Numbered from the stretch's first letter, positions 44,214 to 54,770 are shown. The stretch: DNA of 64,000 nt from Bacteroidaceae bacterium (GCA_017619585.1 JAFZSA010000044.1:1-64000); one strand, 5' to 3'. The notes: generated by a model from the sequence alone, not told the origin. Made by a program: numbers and translations.

Positions 44214-47200
44214 TTACAGGTTCTTTCCGTGACAGTTCTTGAACTTCAGACCAGAGCCGCAAGGACAGGGATCGTTACGACCGGGCAACTTCTCAACACG
44301 TAAAGGCTGAACAGGCTGACGGTCGCGGGTATCGCGTGCAGCAGCCTGCTGTTGGCCTGCATCTGTAAGCTCACCACGTGATTCCTGAGTACGAACCCGC
44401 TCCTGACGGGGTGCTTCCTGCTGAGAAGGATCCATAGGCTGCAACTCAGGTACCATGGCACGCATGATTACAGAAACAGTACGATCGTTAATACGATTTA
44501 CCATATCATCAAAGAGTTTCACGCTCTCCAACTTGAAGATAAGAAGAGGATCCTTCTGCTCGTAGCTGGCATTGTGAACGCTGTGCTTGAGTTCGTCCAG
44601 AAGACGCAGGTTCTCCTTCCACGCATCATCTATAGTGTGCAGGATGAGAGCCTTATGGAACGATGTTACCACGCTGCGGGCCTGCGTGTCATAAGCCTCC
44701 TTCAGGTTGGAAGGAATATTGTACTGACGCTTACCAGCCAAGACAGGGAACATCATATTCTCGTACATCTGCCCCTGAGGACCTTCGTATACCATCTTAA
44801 CTACCTTATAGGCATTCGTAGCCATAATGTCTGTCTTCTGGCTGAAGCGCTTCAGAACCTCCTGATATACTTCCTCCTCCATGTCTGGCATACTTCCGCT
44901 CTCAAACTGTTCCTGTGTAAGAGGGAATTCCATAGCCATAATCTCGAGGAAACACTGACGGCAACCCTGAAAGTCGTTATTCTCCATGATGTTGCAGACG
45001 CGGTCCCAGATCATATCGCTGATATCCATTCCGAGGCGCTCACCCATCAAGGCATGACGGCGCTTCTCGTAGATAACAGTACGCTGCTTGTTCATCACAT
45101 CATCATACTCCAGCAGACGCTTACGAACACCAAAGTGGTTCTCCTCGACCTTCTTCTGTGCATTCTCGATGCTGCGGGTAATCATGCTGTGCTCTATCAT
45201 CTCGCCCTCCTTGAAGCCCAGACGGTCCATCACGCGGGCAATACGCTCGCTGGCGAACAGACGCATCAGCTTATCCTCGATAGAAACAAAGAACACGCTG
45301 CTACCTGGGTCACCCTGACGACCAGAACGTCCACGCAACTGACGGTCAACACGACGACTCTCGTGACGTTCTGTACCAATGATGGCCAAACCGCCGGCAG
45401 CCTTTACCTCGGGGGTAAGCTTAATATCGGTACCACGACCAGCCATATTCGTTGCAATAGTAACAGTACCCAGCATACGCTCCTCGGGCTTACCATCAAC
45501 CATTACGGTTGTGAGAGTGCTGGTACCAGCCTTAGCTACGATATCAGCCTCCTTCTGGTGCAACTTGGCATTCAGAACCTGATGAGGTATCTTGCGCATC
45601 TGAAGCATCTTGCTCAGCATCTCAGAAATCTCCACGCTGGTTGTACCCACCAAGACAGGACGGCCCGCGTTACGCATTACCTCTACCTCTTCTATTACGG
45701 CCTTGTACTTCTCGCGCTGTGTACGGTAAACTCGGTCGTTCATATCGTTACGTATCACCTCACGGTTAGTGGGAACTTCTACAACATCCAGTTTGTAGAT
45801 ATCCCAGAACTCACCAGCCTCGGTAATAGCGGTACCCGTCATACCAGAAAGCTTATGATACATACGGAAATAGTTCTGCAAGGTGATAGTAGCATAGGTC
45901 TGGGTAGCAGCCTGTACCTTGACATGCTCTTTGGCCTCGACAGCCTGATGCAAGCCATCACTCCAACGACGACCTTCCATAATACGACCCGTCTGCTCAT
46001 CTACAATCTTAATCTCGCCATCCTGAATAACATACTCATCATTCAGGTTGAACATAGTATAAGCCTTCAAGAGCTGCTGGATGGTATGAACACGCTCGCT
46101 CTTGGCAGCATAGTCATTGAACACCTTATCCTTCTCCTCGATCTGCTCCTCAGGAGTCAGGTCAGAGGTCTCAATCTTATGCATTACAGAACCTATATCG
46201 GGCAGCACAAAGAGCTCGGCATCATTTACCTGAGAAGCCAGCCACTCGTTACCCTTATCGGTAAGGTCTACGCTGTTCTGTTTCTCATCAACAACAAAGT
46301 ACAGCACATCAGTAGCCTCGTGCATACGACGGTTGTTGTTCTCCATGTAGATTTCCTCTGTGGTAAGCATACCAGCCTTGATACCAGGCTCAGAGAGGAA
46401 TTTGATAAGAGGCTTGTTCTTAGGAAGCGCCTTATGAGAACGGAAGAGTGACAGGAAGCCCTCTGAGGTCTTCTGCTTGTCGTTCTGCTCCATACCTTCT
46501 GTAATAAGCTTCTTGGCATCAGCAAGATACTGGGTAGCCAACTGACGCTGTACATTTACCAGGCGCTCTACCAAAGGCTGATACTCTTCGAACTGCTGAT
46601 CATCACCCTTAGGTACGGGACCACTAATAATAAGAGGTGTACGGGCATCATCAATCAGAACGGAGTCAACCTCATCCACAATAGCATAGTTGTGCATACG
46701 CTGCACCAGATCCCTGGGATCCTGTGCCATGTTATCACGCAGATAGTCGAAACCGAACTCGTTGTTAGTACCAAAAGTGATATCTGCCATGTAAGCCTTG
46801 CGGCGAGCCTCGCTATTGGGCTGGTGTTTGTCAATACAGTCTACGCTCAAGCCATGGAACATGTAGATGGGACCCATCCACTCTGAGTCACGCTTGGCCA
46901 GATAATCATTCACGGTAACCACATGAACACCATTACCGGTAAGGGCGTTCAGGAAGACGGGCAGCGTAGCAGTAAGGGTCTTACCTTCACCCGTGAACAT
47001 CTCGGCAATCTTACCCTGATGCAGTACGGTACCTCCGAAGAGCTGTACATCAAAGTGTACCATATCCCACAAGAGGTCGTTACCACCGGCTACCCAGTGG
47101 TTATGGTAGATGGCCTTATCGCCCTCTATCTCTACAAAATCATGGGTAGCAGCCAACTGACGGTCAAAGTCGTTAGCCGTTACCTCTATAACACCGTTCT

Positions 47201-47573
47201 CGGCATGAGCCAAACGCTCGGCAGTACTCTTAACAATGGCGAACACCTCGGCACGAGCCTCATCAAGAGCTTTCTCCAACACCTCCAGCACATCCTTCTC
47301 CAACTTGTCAATCTGATGGAAGATAGGAGCACGGTCCTGAATATCTGTATTGGGGATACGATCCTTCAGTTCCTGAATCTGTGCACGCAAGTCGCTGGCA
47401 GAATCCTGAATACGCTGCTTTATCTGCTGCGTACGGGCACGCAACTCATCATTGCTGAGTGCCTGAATCTCAGGGTAAATGTTCAGCACGCTCTCCACAA
47501 GAGGGCGGTAAGCCTTGAGGTCGCGCGACTTCTTGTCGCCAAAAATCTTAACTAATATCTTTGTTATATCCAT
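44214..47573 (-). CDS. secA: Preprotein translocase ATPase SecA
   Basis: Drives export through SecYEG. 1119 residues, longer than the E. coli protein (901) but typical of Bacteroidetes. Walker A is MFTGEGKT near residue 195 and DEAD-like motif [15 protein letters not shown] near 295. The motor-2 motifs [11 protein letters not shown] and [10 protein letters not shown] are present. An insertion of about 100 residues follows the [12 protein letters not shown] region ([11 protein letters not shown]... to the [11 protein letters not shown] segment). The C-terminal linker is Gln/Arg-rich, and the final zinc-binding SecB/ribosome-binding tail CPCGSG...NCH is present. It is monocistronic or paired with the acidic protein downstream. 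Confidence 0.97.
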   Translation of the reverse strand: MDITKILVKIFGDKKSRDLKAYRPLVESVLNIYPEIQALSNDELRARTQQIKQRIQDSASDLRAQIQELKDRIPNTDIQDRAPIFHQIDKLEKDVLEVLEKALDEARAEVFAIVKSTAERLAHAENGVIEVTANDFDRQLAATHDFVEIEGDKAIYHNHWVAGGNDLLWDMVHFDVQLFGGTVLHQGKIAEMFTGEGKTLTATLPVFLNALTGNGVHVVTVNDYLAKRDSEWMGPIYMFHGLSVDCIDKHQPNSEARRKAYMADITFGTNNEFGFDYLRDNMAQDPRDLVQRMHNYAIVDEVDSVLIDDARTPLIISGPVPKGDDQQFEEYQPLVERLVNVQRQLATQYLADAKKLITEGMEQNDKQKTSEGFLSLFRSHKALPKNKPLIKFLSEPGIKAGMLTTEEIYMENNNRRMHEATDVLYFVVDEKQNSVDLTDKGNEWLASQVNDAELFVLPDIGSVMHKIETSDLTPEEQIEEKDKVFNDYAAKSERVHTIQQLLKAYTMFNLNDEYVIQDGEIKIVDEQTGRIMEGRRWSDGLHQAVEAKEHVKVQAATQTYATITLQNYFRMYHKLSGMTGTAITEAGEFWDIYKLDVVEVPTNREVIRNDMNDRVYRTQREKYKAVIEEVEVMRNAGRPVLVGTTSVEISEMLSKMLQMRKIPHQVLNAKLHQKEADIVAKAGTSTLTTVMVDGKPEERMLGTVTIATNMAGRGTDIKLTPEVKAAGGLAIIGTERHESRRVDRQLRGRSGRQGDPGSSVFFVSIEDKLMRLFASERIARVMDRLGFKEGEMIEHSMITRSIENAQKKVEENHFGVRKRLLEYDDVMNKQRTVIYEKRRHALMGERLGMDISDMIWDRVCNIMENNDFQGCRQCFLEIMAMEFPLTQEQFESGSMPDMEEEVYQEVLKRFSQKTDIMATNAYKVVKMVYEGPQGQMYENMMFPVLAGKRQYNIPSNLKEAYDTQARSVVTSFHKALILHTIDDAWKENLRLLDELKHSVHNASYEQKDPLLIFKLESVKLFDDMVNRINDRTVSVIMRAMVPELQPMDPSQQEAPRQERVRTQESRGELTDAGQQQAAARDTRDRQPVQPLRVEKLPGRNDPCPCGSGLKFKNCHGKNL

Positions 47574-47741
47574 ATCTATAATTTTGAAACGATAACGTTA
47601 ACGTCAACGTCAACTATACCTTTATATATTCATTCTTTTCAATCAATCACCCGTCGACGGAATAGACGGGAGCTGTAACCAGCTGTAACTTATTTATCCC
47701 TTTCTTCAACCACTCCCCTAAGGGGAAGACGGAGGGGGCTC
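47574..47741. other. Gap upstream of secA with short repeats and hairpins
   Basis: Holds AACGTTAACGTCAACGTCAAC (near 47589-47613), a CCCGTC/GACGGG hairpin (about 47650-47670), a direct AGCTGTAAC repeat and the dispersed repeat copy E at its left end. No -7 box for secA was recognised with confidence. Confidence 0.5.
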
Positions 47742-47744
47742 CTA
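47711..47744. repeat. G/C-rich hairpin repeat, copy E (overlaps a stop codon)
   Basis: On the minus strand, the TAG stop of the phosphatase-like gene is followed directly by GAGCCCCCTCCGTCT and the CCCCT/AGGGG hairpin. Same orientation relative to its upstream gene as copies A and F. Confidence 0.9.
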
Positions 47745-49325
47745 ATAATTCAACGGAGCCTGTGAGCATGCATTCGGGGCACGGATACGCAGTGCCTTAG
47801 ACAATGTAGGCGCTACTCTATCTATACTAACAGGAATGTTTACTTTTTCGGGGGCCACACCACATCCGAAAAGGAAGAGGGGGAAGCCCATGTAGGATTC
47901 GCGAGCAAATGACTGCTCCAACGTATCATCGTTCCTCAGATTCCAACCTGGTGAAACCTGTATGGTGATATCCCCAGAACATTTGGGGTTGTAGGCATTA
48001 CGAAGTTTACTGATGCCGGGCGTCCAAGCACCTAAAGCCAGACGTTGGCTGGAATACACATCCTTTACGCCACTCAACTGAATCAGGAAGTCGCTACTGC
48101 GTTCCAGAACCTCCGTCAGGTTCAGGTTGCGACTCTCTATCAGCTTCAGATTCAGGTAAAGCTCATTGCCCATAACCGTCTCGACATAGTCACCAGGACC
48201 GTAAACAGCTATGAGGTACATATTCAGCAGGAGTTTAGCCTTGGTAATAGAGAAGGTTCCGGTGGGGATACGATAAAGGCTGAGGTCCTTAGCATCCTCG
48301 CTATCTGAATACCCGGTGCTGGTAATCACAAAGAGGGCCTTGTTCTGCCCTACCTTGTTCTCAACGGCATTGATAAGTTCTTCCAATTGACGATCCAGGC
48401 GTGCATAGGTATCCTGAACCTCCATAGCGTACTTTGAGTCGGACTCATGGTCCAAACCTCCCGCATAATAAGTAAGGTTCAACATATCAGGCACCCCATC
48501 GGTACCGATATTGGTTTTATCAAGAAGTTGTTTTACCAGCAGATTGACCTCGTCATTCACGCATGAACTGGCCTTGAACTGGCGGAACTTCCTGTCACCC
48601 GTAAACTTATGACTGAAGGGTTTCTTACTGCCCTCAAAGACAAAGTAACTGAAGTTGACAACCTCGTCGTTAAGCGGTTTCCAGACAATATTGCTGATAC
48701 GAGACGAGAGAGGATTATCATTCTCAAAATCTGTTGCCCACTCAGGCAATGCACCATAGTATGAAGTACCTGAAACATGTCCCGTCCAGTCATCAATCCA
48801 AATAGCCCCATCGGCAGCATGACCAGCAGAAAGGATGGCCGCATCACGGTTGGGAGCAATGGACAGGACAACGCTCTTACCCTCGCTGGCAACTTTCAGT
48901 TCATCACCGATAGTAGAGACCGCAAGGTACTGGGGCGAGGATTTGTCTAATGTGAAAAGCCCGGTATATTGATTGTCGTCCACACAGAAAACGGGCTGCA
49001 ATGTCTGACGGTCTAACCATCGCTGACCTATGATACCGTTCTCATACGGACTGGTTCCTGTAACAAAGCAAGCTACAGAGGAAGCCGCATCGGGTCCGTC
49101 AAAAGGATACTCGGCCTGTGTGTACATACGTCCCTTCTCCATCAGTCGGGCAAAACCACCCTTCCCATACAAGGGCGAGAAGGCTTCCAGATAATCCGAG
49201 CGGAGTTGGTCTATCATCACATTCACCACCAGACAGGGGACCTCGGACGTAGTCTGTGCCTCGGCTCCCATGATGGCAAGCAATGCCATGAGCGACGTTA
49301 TGAATCTATTTCCTTTTGGCGTCAT
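47742..49325 (-). CDS. Alkaline-phosphatase-superfamily protein lacking catalytic residues
   Basis: 527 residues with a signal peptide ending AEAQ near residue 24. The fold follows PafA-type phosphatases/phosphodiesterases: VVNVMIDQLRSDYL with metal-type Asp39, VTGTSPYENGIIGQRWLDR (89-107), VQDTYARLDRQL and SIDRVAPTLS. Key active-site positions differ from the family. The nucleophile stretch is DAASSVACF (79-87) rather than a TxxGHA type. The Asp expected four residues before His293 is Gly. The ADHG metal motif is STGY (336-339), and the late HG motif is absent. I infer a non-catalytic or repurposed protein in the periplasm. Its start overlaps the DUF4105 gene stop by 4 bases, so the two are coupled. 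Confidence 0.75.
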   Translation of the reverse strand: MTPKGNRFITSLMALLAIMGAEAQTTSEVPCLVVNVMIDQLRSDYLEAFSPLYGKGGFARLMEKGRMYTQAEYPFDGPDAASSVACFVTGTSPYENGIIGQRWLDRQTLQPVFCVDDNQYTGLFTLDKSSPQYLAVSTIGDELKVASEGKSVVLSIAPNRDAAILSAGHAADGAIWIDDWTGHVSGTSYYGALPEWATDFENDNPLSSRISNIVWKPLNDEVVNFSYFVFEGSKKPFSHKFTGDRKFRQFKASSCVNDEVNLLVKQLLDKTNIGTDGVPDMLNLTYYAGGLDHESDSKYAMEVQDTYARLDRQLEELINAVENKVGQNKALFVITSTGYSDSEDAKDLSLYRIPTGTFSITKAKLLLNMYLIAVYGPGDYVETVMGNELYLNLKLIESRNLNLTEVLERSSDFLIQLSGVKDVYSSQRLALGAWTPGISKLRNAYNPKCSGDITIQVSPGWNLRNDDTLEQSFARESYMGFPLFLFGCGVAPEKVNIPVSIDRVAPTLSKALRIRAPNACSQAPLNY

Positions 49326-50503
49326 TTCTTGTTGTTCTTACGGTAGTATAAGTAATAACTTATAGGCCTTGTGAGCAAAGTTAGCGCCAAAGGTACAACT
49401 AATTTTCCAAATTCTTGTGGCATCCAAGGAGAAAATACAACAAAAGTTGTCAAAATCACAAAAAAAGCAGCATGCCACATAGTCTTCTTACGCTGATAAG
49501 CAGCTTTTATCACCATTGGGAGCGCTATCAGTGCAACAGGATTCAATACCCAAATCTGCCAGTTACTGCCAACAGCCGGATGCTCGGAGAAGAAGAACAT
49601 AAACAGCAGCACCATGCCTGCCACACCCTGCCCCAGTAACAAGACAGCATCCCAAAGCCAGAACTGCCAGTTAGCCCAGCGTTCCACCAGCACAACTAAT
49701 ATAGAAAAGCACAGCAGAACGGCCATAGCTTGTTTGGGGGAAAGAGGGAATTCCGATTGTATCACCTGAGGTCTTTCCTGTAAAAGAATTTCCTTTTCCA
49801 AAACCAGAGGTCGTTTGTCATTGTTAGCTGCATAGATATAGGCATTGTCAGCATACCTGAGCATATACTCTGGAGCAAACTGAGCCGAACGGATGCTGAC
49901 CAACGTATCAACAGCTGCGCCAAGCAGAATATCATTTCCTTCTTGCGCCCACGGATGTTCCTTGGTATATTGATGCAACATCTGACGATGAGTATAGAGC
50001 GGAATACTATCCGGGTAAACTATCCTACCCTCCACACAGCTTTCTATGATATCCCTGACTTTGGTAGTACAGTTATTGTAAAGAAAATTATATCTGTACT
50101 GTCTATTCTCAGGCTTGCATTCCTCCAGCATTCTCAGGTACATCCTGTTTGCCTCCTCCTGGGTCAGATTCAGCACCTGTTCTGTAATGGAGGAACCACG
50201 CTCTTCATACTCGCGAGTAAAATACTGCCAAGGAATGGGAACCACCATGTAGTCACATTTCCCACGTATGAAACGCCAGATAAAATGAGGCTGTTTAAAG
50301 GAGAACATCCCATAGTTAAAGACCAGATCCTGACCTGCAGTATAATTCTGAATACGGAGGGCTGTATGACCATACAATTCATACGCCTCCTGTCCGGGTG
50401 AGCAAGTAATCAAGCTGGCACGAATACTGTCCAGTTCCTGCGCATAACCCAGAAACAAAGAAGGCAACAAGGCCACAAATAAGATAACACGTCTTAAAAA
50501 CAT
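49322..50503 (-). CDS. DUF4105-like membrane protein with Cys/His active-site pattern
   Basis: 393 residues. A signal or anchor helix (1-20) leads into a periplasmic domain (about 22-270) with the pairs YGHTALRI (His) and YNNCTTKVRD (Cys). This is reminiscent of papain-like/NlpC-P60-related enzymes. Five or so membrane helices form the C-terminal third, ending in a basic YYRKNNKK. DUF4105 is the nearest name I can give. The Cys/His pair plus membrane domain would fit an acyltransferase, and Bacteroides has a lipoprotein N-acyltransferase (Lnb) unrelated to Lnt. Whether this is its orthologue I cannot tell. Its -7 box ends 4 bases before the ATG, so the mRNA is probably leaderless. Confidence 0.65.
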   Translation of the reverse strand: MFLRRVILFVALLPSLFLGYAQELDSIRASLITCSPGQEAYELYGHTALRIQNYTAGQDLVFNYGMFSFKQPHFIWRFIRGKCDYMVVPIPWQYFTREYEERGSSITEQVLNLTQEEANRMYLRMLEECKPENRQYRYNFLYNNCTTKVRDIIESCVEGRIVYPDSIPLYTHRQMLHQYTKEHPWAQEGNDILLGAAVDTLVSIRSAQFAPEYMLRYADNAYIYAANNDKRPLVLEKEILLQERPQVIQSEFPLSPKQAMAVLLCFSILVVLVERWANWQFWLWDAVLLLGQGVAGMVLLFMFFFSEHPAVGSNWQIWVLNPVALIALPMVIKAAYQRKKTMWHAAFFVILTTFVVFSPWMPQEFGKLVVPLALTLLTRPISYYLYYRKNNKK

Positions 50504-50507
50504 AACG

Positions 50508-50515
50508 CAAAGGTA
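50508..50515 (-). promoter_or_regulatory. -7 box abutting the DUF4105 gene
   Basis: TACCTTTG on the minus strand, then CGTT, then ATG. Transcription starting a few bases after the box would begin at or next to the start codon. Confidence 0.65.
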
Positions 50516-50610
50516 ATGTTTTTCTATAAATAGAGGGGTTTTTTAAGTTTATTTTTGCTAAGGAATGTAAAACTTTCAGTTTTGTTATTTCTAATCTCAA
50601 TTAAATAATG

Positions 50611-50618
50611 TACCTTTG
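50611..50618 (+). promoter_or_regulatory. -7 box abutting coaX
   Basis: TACCTTTG, five bases, then the GTG start of coaX at 50624. This leaves almost no 5' leader. Confidence 0.65.
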
Positions 50619-50623
50619 CACCC

Positions 50624-51358
50624 GTGAAATTGATAATTGATATAGGCAATACAGTTGCCAAACTAGTAGCCTTCGACGGGGAAGAACCCGTTGAGGAAAT
50701 AAAGACAAACAACGATACTCTGGCCGCTTTGCCAGCGTTTGCGAGCAAATACCACTTTGACTGTGGTATCGTAGGGTCTGTTATAGGCATCCCGGAAGCA
50801 GTAGAGGACATGCTCACCAGCATGCCTTTTCCTATTCTGAGATTCACGCCAGACACCCCCATCCCTATCTGCAACAAGTACAAAACACCTCACACCTTAG
50901 GTTCAGACCGTTTGGCAGCAGCTGTAGGTGCCAGCATATTGAAGCCCGAGAAGGACATCCTGATCATAGACGCAGGAACCTGCATCACCTACGATGTGAT
51001 AGATGCCAAGAAGAACTACTGGGGCGGCAACATTGCTCCTGGCATGCAAATGCGACTTCATGCTCTGCACGAGCATACCGTACGCCTTCCTCTTGTTCAA
51101 GCCGAGGGCGAAGTTCCTGGTTTGGGATACAACACAGAGACAGCCATCCGATCAGGCGTACTACGTGGCATGAAGTACGAGATAGAGGGATACATTAAGT
51201 CCATGAGGGCCAAATACCCTAACCTGCTGGTATTCCTTACAGGAGGAGACAAGATCAACTTTGACACGAATATCAAAAACAGCATCTTTGCAGACAAATT
51301 CATAGTTCCTAGAGGACTCAACAAGATATTAGACTACAATTATGATAAGATTCAGTAA
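50624..51358 (+). CDS. coaX: Type III pantothenate kinase
   Basis: First step of coenzyme A synthesis; phosphorylates pantothenate in the cytosol. 244 residues, ASKHA fold. Motifs: DIGNT at 6-10 (phosphate 1), GSDRLAAAVGA (about 90-100), DAGTCITYDV (about 116-125, phosphate 2) and GGNIAPGM. The start is GTG at 50624. No upstream in-frame start exists, and the N terminus MKLIIDIGNT matches the family exactly. Its -7 box ends five bases before the GTG, implying a nearly leaderless mRNA. Its 3' end overlaps the next gene by 17 bp, beginning a run of envelope genes. Confidence 0.95.
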   Translation: MKLIIDIGNTVAKLVAFDGEEPVEEIKTNNDTLAALPAFASKYHFDCGIVGSVIGIPEAVEDMLTSMPFPILRFTPDTPIPICNKYKTPHTLGSDRLAAAVGASILKPEKDILIIDAGTCITYDVIDAKKNYWGGNIAPGMQMRLHALHEHTVRLPLVQAEGEVPGLGYNTETAIRSGVLRGMKYEIEGYIKSMRAKYPNLLVFLTGGDKINFDTNIKNSIFADKFIVPRGLNKILDYNYDKIQ

Positions 51359-52676
51359 AATAGGCAGTTTACTGTTGGCAAGTACGTTGTGCCTGAACAT
51401 GATGGCACAGAGCAACGGAAGCAGCTCTTCTTATTCACGCTTCGGTTTGGGAACACTTGAGAACCAAGCACAAGGCTTCAGCAAGGCTATGGGTGGAACA
51501 GGACTGGGATACCGTGCCGGCAACCGAATCAATACGCTCAACCCTGCATCATACTCGGCCATAGACTCCACCACCCTTCTGCTGGACGCTGGAATGACGG
51601 CAGCCTATGGTAATATGCAACAAAATGGCAACAAGATTAACATATACCAATGCAAACTGGATTATGTAAACATCGGCCTGAGACTTTACCGCAACATGGG
51701 ACTCTCTGCCGGTTTCATGCCGTACACCACCATCGGATACGACTTCTCCAGTTCAAGCAGGGTTACCAAAGACCCCAATTCCCAACAGATCATCACCAGC
51801 ACCAGCAATTATAATGGCGACGGTGGCCTGCATCAGGTCTATTTAGGATTAGGTTATAAAGTTTTCAAGGAATTGTCTTTAGGCGTCAACGCCAGTTTCA
51901 TCTGGGGAGACTACAACCATTACGTTCTGCAAACCTACTCAACGGGTGACGGTTCATCTTCTTACAACGGACTCAACTCCATAGAAAGTGCAGAAATCAG
52001 AACCTGGAAACTGGATTTTGGTACCCAGTACCCCATACGTCTCACCCCCGACGATGTGCTGACCCTAGGAGCCACAGCAAGCATCGGACACCAGATAAAG
52101 AGTAATGCTGTTTTGTTCAGATACACTGACGAGCAGGATGACGAAAGTGCAGATACAATACCCAACGCTTTCGACCTCCCCTACACTTATGGCATTGGCG
52201 CCACATGGAGACACAAGGGTAATCTGGTTGTAGGCATGGACTTCAAGCATGAATTCTGGGGCTCTTGTCGTACTCCCCAGATGGTAACAGTAGGCTCTGT
52301 TCCCAGATTCATCACCCAGACAGGTGGCTACAAGAACAGATTCAGGGTTTCTTTAGGAGCCGAGTTCACCCCCAACCCATTCGTATCCTATTACTGGAAG
52401 CGCATCCACTATCGCGTAGGTGCCAGCTACTCTACCCCATATCTGAAAGTAAACGGTGTTGATGGCCCCAAAGAATACTCCTTAACAGCCGGAGTAGGAC
52501 TGCCACTTCCCTTCTCCAAGAACATCAACGCCAACAGCAAAAGTGTGCTGAATGTAGGACTTGAATGGCTCAGACGCTCTCCCAGCGTTACCAATCATAT
52601 TACAGAGAACTACGTCATGCTGAATTTAGGCATTACCTTCAACGAAGCATGGTTCATGAAGTACAAAATTCACTAA
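51342..52676 (+). CDS. Outer-membrane beta-barrel protein (FadL/OmpP1-like)
   Basis: 444 residues. The signal peptide ends MMAQ near residue 22. The mature N terminus SSYSRFGLGTLENQAQGFSKAMGGTGLG resembles the plug/hatch region of FadL-type transporters. The rest alternates amphipathic beta strands and ends with an aromatic-rich strand (NLGITFNEAWFMKYKIH). Such barrels carry hydrophobic molecules inward; substrate unknown. It overlaps coaX and lies 17 bp before lptC, so it is probably in the same transcript. A role in envelope lipid handling is suggested only by context. Confidence 0.8.
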   Translation: MIRFSKIGSLLLASTLCLNMMAQSNGSSSSYSRFGLGTLENQAQGFSKAMGGTGLGYRAGNRINTLNPASYSAIDSTTLLLDAGMTAAYGNMQQNGNKINIYQCKLDYVNIGLRLYRNMGLSAGFMPYTTIGYDFSSSSRVTKDPNSQQIITSTSNYNGDGGLHQVYLGLGYKVFKELSLGVNASFIWGDYNHYVLQTYSTGDGSSSYNGLNSIESAEIRTWKLDFGTQYPIRLTPDDVLTLGATASIGHQIKSNAVLFRYTDEQDDESADTIPNAFDLPYTYGIGATWRHKGNLVVGMDFKHEFWGSCRTPQMVTVGSVPRFITQTGGYKNRFRVSLGAEFTPNPFVSYYWKRIHYRVGASYSTPYLKVNGVDGPKEYSLTAGVGLPLPFSKNINANSKSVLNVGLEWLRRSPSVTNHITENYVMLNLGITFNEAWFMKYKIH

Positions 52677-52693
52677 TTTAGTACCCTCAAAGA

Positions 52694-53365
52694 TTGAATC
52701 CACGTAGAGCCATAATCCTATGCAGCCTGATATCAGTTCTGGGCATATCTTTCTCGTGCAGCACCAGAACTGAACATATGGCAGAAGCCATTGACGACTC
52801 AGACTCGCTGCTCTTCATGCATGTAAGAGGTGTTAACACCTTTATCTCCGACTCAGGCGTCATGCGCTACCATCTGGTAGCCGAGGAATGGGATATACTG
52901 AACGGTACTGCCGGACAGGCACCCACATGGAATTTCTACAAAGGATTACTGATGGAGCGCTACGACGAGAATTTCCACATCGACCTATACGTACAATCAG
53001 ACACAGCATACCTGCACGAACAATATCTGTGGGAACTGAGAGGACGTGTGGTAGTAAGAAACACCAAGGGGGACGTATTCCGCACGGAGGAACTCTTCTG
53101 GGATTTGAACAAGCACGAGATGTGGAGCTACCAATACATACGCATTATCACACCTGAACGTGAGCTGGAAGGAACAGAGTTCCATAGCAACGAACAGATG
53201 ACACAATACTACGTAAACAACTCTATAGGAGCCTTCCCCATCACAGAGAAAGAAGGAGAAGAGCAAACACAGGATTCTGTTGCCGCACCAGAACAGCCTG
53301 AACCAACTAAGCCTACCAAATCTGCCAAGCAGATGAGATTCCTGCCTGCTCCGGAGAAAAGATAA
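52694..53365 (+). CDS. lptC: LPS export protein LptC-like lipoprotein
   Basis: 223 residues starting at TTG (52694). The next ATG would remove the signal peptide, so TTG is preferred. Lipobox ISFSC gives an acylated Cys near residue 22, whereas E. coli LptC is anchored by a membrane helix. The jellyroll-like region (about 45-180) has DSGVMRYHLVAEEW, NFHIDLYVQSDTAYL, VRNTKGDVFRTEELFWDL and LEGTEFHSNEQM, the usual LptC/LptA pattern. It would pass LPS from LptBFG to LptA in the periplasm. The C terminus (about 185-223) is Pro/Glu/Lys-rich and likely disordered. Co-transcribed with the barrel upstream and the CNNM gene. Confidence 0.85.
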   Translation: MNPRRAIILCSLISVLGISFSCSTRTEHMAEAIDDSDSLLFMHVRGVNTFISDSGVMRYHLVAEEWDILNGTAGQAPTWNFYKGLLMERYDENFHIDLYVQSDTAYLHEQYLWELRGRVVVRNTKGDVFRTEELFWDLNKHEMWSYQYIRIITPERELEGTEFHSNEQMTQYYVNNSIGAFPITEKEGEEQTQDSVAAPEQPEPTKPTKSAKQMRFLPAPEKR

Positions 53366-53414
53366 TCATAACATATTATATCGCGACCCTTAAACAGATT
53401 ATACAAGAAATAAG

Positions 53415-54716
53415 ATGTACGCAGAAAGTACCCTCATCATAGAAACCCTGATTGCCCTGTTCTTCTCAGCATTCTTCTCCGGAATGGAGATCGCCTTCGT
53501 TTCCAGCAGCAAACTGCGATTCGAGATGGAGCGCGAGCAAAGGGGCTTCACCTCACGACTGATAGACACCTTCTACCGTCACCCCAACAATTTCATCTCC
53601 ACACTGCTGGTAGGAAACAACATCGCATTGGTAGTATATGGTATTCTGATGGCAGGTCTTATCAACAAGTTCATCCTTATACCGTTAGGCGTACACCAGA
53701 CAGAGGGCGATTGTCCCAATGAGGTGATTTGCCTGCTTACCCAGACAATCCTGAGCACCATGGTCGTGTTGGTAACGGGCGAGTTCCTGCCAAAGACTCT
53801 CTTCAAACTGACCCCCAATAGGATGATGAACGTCTTTGCCTTGCCCGCATACATCTTCTACATCATCCTATGGCCTATCAGTAAATTCACCTCCGGCATC
53901 AGCAAACTCACACTGAGGATAATGGGACAAAAAGTAAAGAAGGCCGAGATGGAAAAGACCTTTACCAAGGTCGATCTGGACTACCTGATCCAGAGCAATA
54001 TAGAGAATATTGAAGACGACAAGAAGATTGACGAGGAGATAAAGATCTTCCATAACGCATTAGGATTCAGCAACGTAAAGGTAAGGGACTGCATTGTACC
54101 GCGTACAGAGATTGATGCCGTTGACGAAGACACAGATCTGCACATACTAAGAAACCATTTCATAGAAAGCGGACACTCCAAGATTATCGTTTACAAAGGA
54201 GACATAGACAATATCACGGGTTACATCCATACAGCCGAGATGTTCCGACTGAAGGAGGACGACGATTGGCGAAAGAACATCAAGGAAATACCCATCGTAC
54301 CCGAAACCATGAACGCACAGAAGCTACTGAGCATCTTTACTGCGCAGAAAAAATCCATGGCCGTGATTGTTGACGAATTCGGAGGAACCAGCGGCATTGT
54401 CACCCTCGAAGACCTGGTAGAGGAAATCTTCGGAGAGATTGAAGACGAGCATGACAGCACCAACTATGTAGCTCGCGACCTGGGCGATGATGAGTACCTG
54501 CTTTCTGCCCGCATAGAGATAGCTAAAGCCAACGAGTTACTGGGACTTGACCTGCCCGAAAGTGATGAGTACCTGACCGTTGGCGGACTGATTCTGCATG
54601 AATACCAGAGTTTCCCCAAACTGAACGAAGTGGTAAAATTCGGGCAATACGAATTCAAAATCCTGCAGAACACCACCACAAAGATTGAGCTTGTAAAATT
54701 GAAAGTGCTTAATTAA
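53415..54716 (+). CDS. CNNM / CBS-pair / CorC-HlyC domain membrane protein
   Basis: 433 residues. The N-terminal DUF21 (CNNM) region has three to four membrane helices (about 5-30, 60-85, 100-130, 140-160) with [13 protein letters not shown]. Two CBS domains follow (about 215-335, [17 protein letters not shown] VPRTEID motif and [23 protein letters not shown]). A CorC_HlyC domain ends the chain (about 350-430). The family is linked to Mg/Co efflux. Bacteroidetes also have a related protein, GldE, associated with gliding and type IX secretion. I cannot distinguish the two from sequence. It lies 49 bp after lptC and is probably last in the coaX operon. Confidence 0.88.
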   Translation: MYAESTLIIETLIALFFSAFFSGMEIAFVSSSKLRFEMEREQRGFTSRLIDTFYRHPNNFISTLLVGNNIALVVYGILMAGLINKFILIPLGVHQTEGDCPNEVICLLTQTILSTMVVLVTGEFLPKTLFKLTPNRMMNVFALPAYIFYIILWPISKFTSGISKLTLRIMGQKVKKAEMEKTFTKVDLDYLIQSNIENIEDDKKIDEEIKIFHNALGFSNVKVRDCIVPRTEIDAVDEDTDLHILRNHFIESGHSKIIVYKGDIDNITGYIHTAEMFRLKEDDDWRKNIKEIPIVPETMNAQKLLSIFTAQKKSMAVIVDEFGGTSGIVTLEDLVEEIFGEIEDEHDSTNYVARDLGDDEYLLSARIEIAKANELLGLDLPESDEYLTVGGLILHEYQSFPKLNEVVKFGQYEFKILQNTTTKIELVKLKVLN

Positions 54717-54762
54717 TTGCACTTTTTCCCTATTATATAAGAGAGGTATAGATTTTTTTTCT

Positions 54763-54770
54763 TATCTTTG
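54763..54770 (+). promoter_or_regulatory. ppiD promoter -7 box
   Basis: TATCTTTG after a T-rich run, 44 bp before the ppiD ATG. The 98-bp gap holds no terminator that I can recognise for the CNNM gene. Confidence 0.65.

Noticed and set aside
44574..46451. 625-residue plus-strand frame opposite secA
   Set aside because: Antisense shadow of a highly biased gene; low-complexity His/Leu/Thr-rich product with no recognisable domain.
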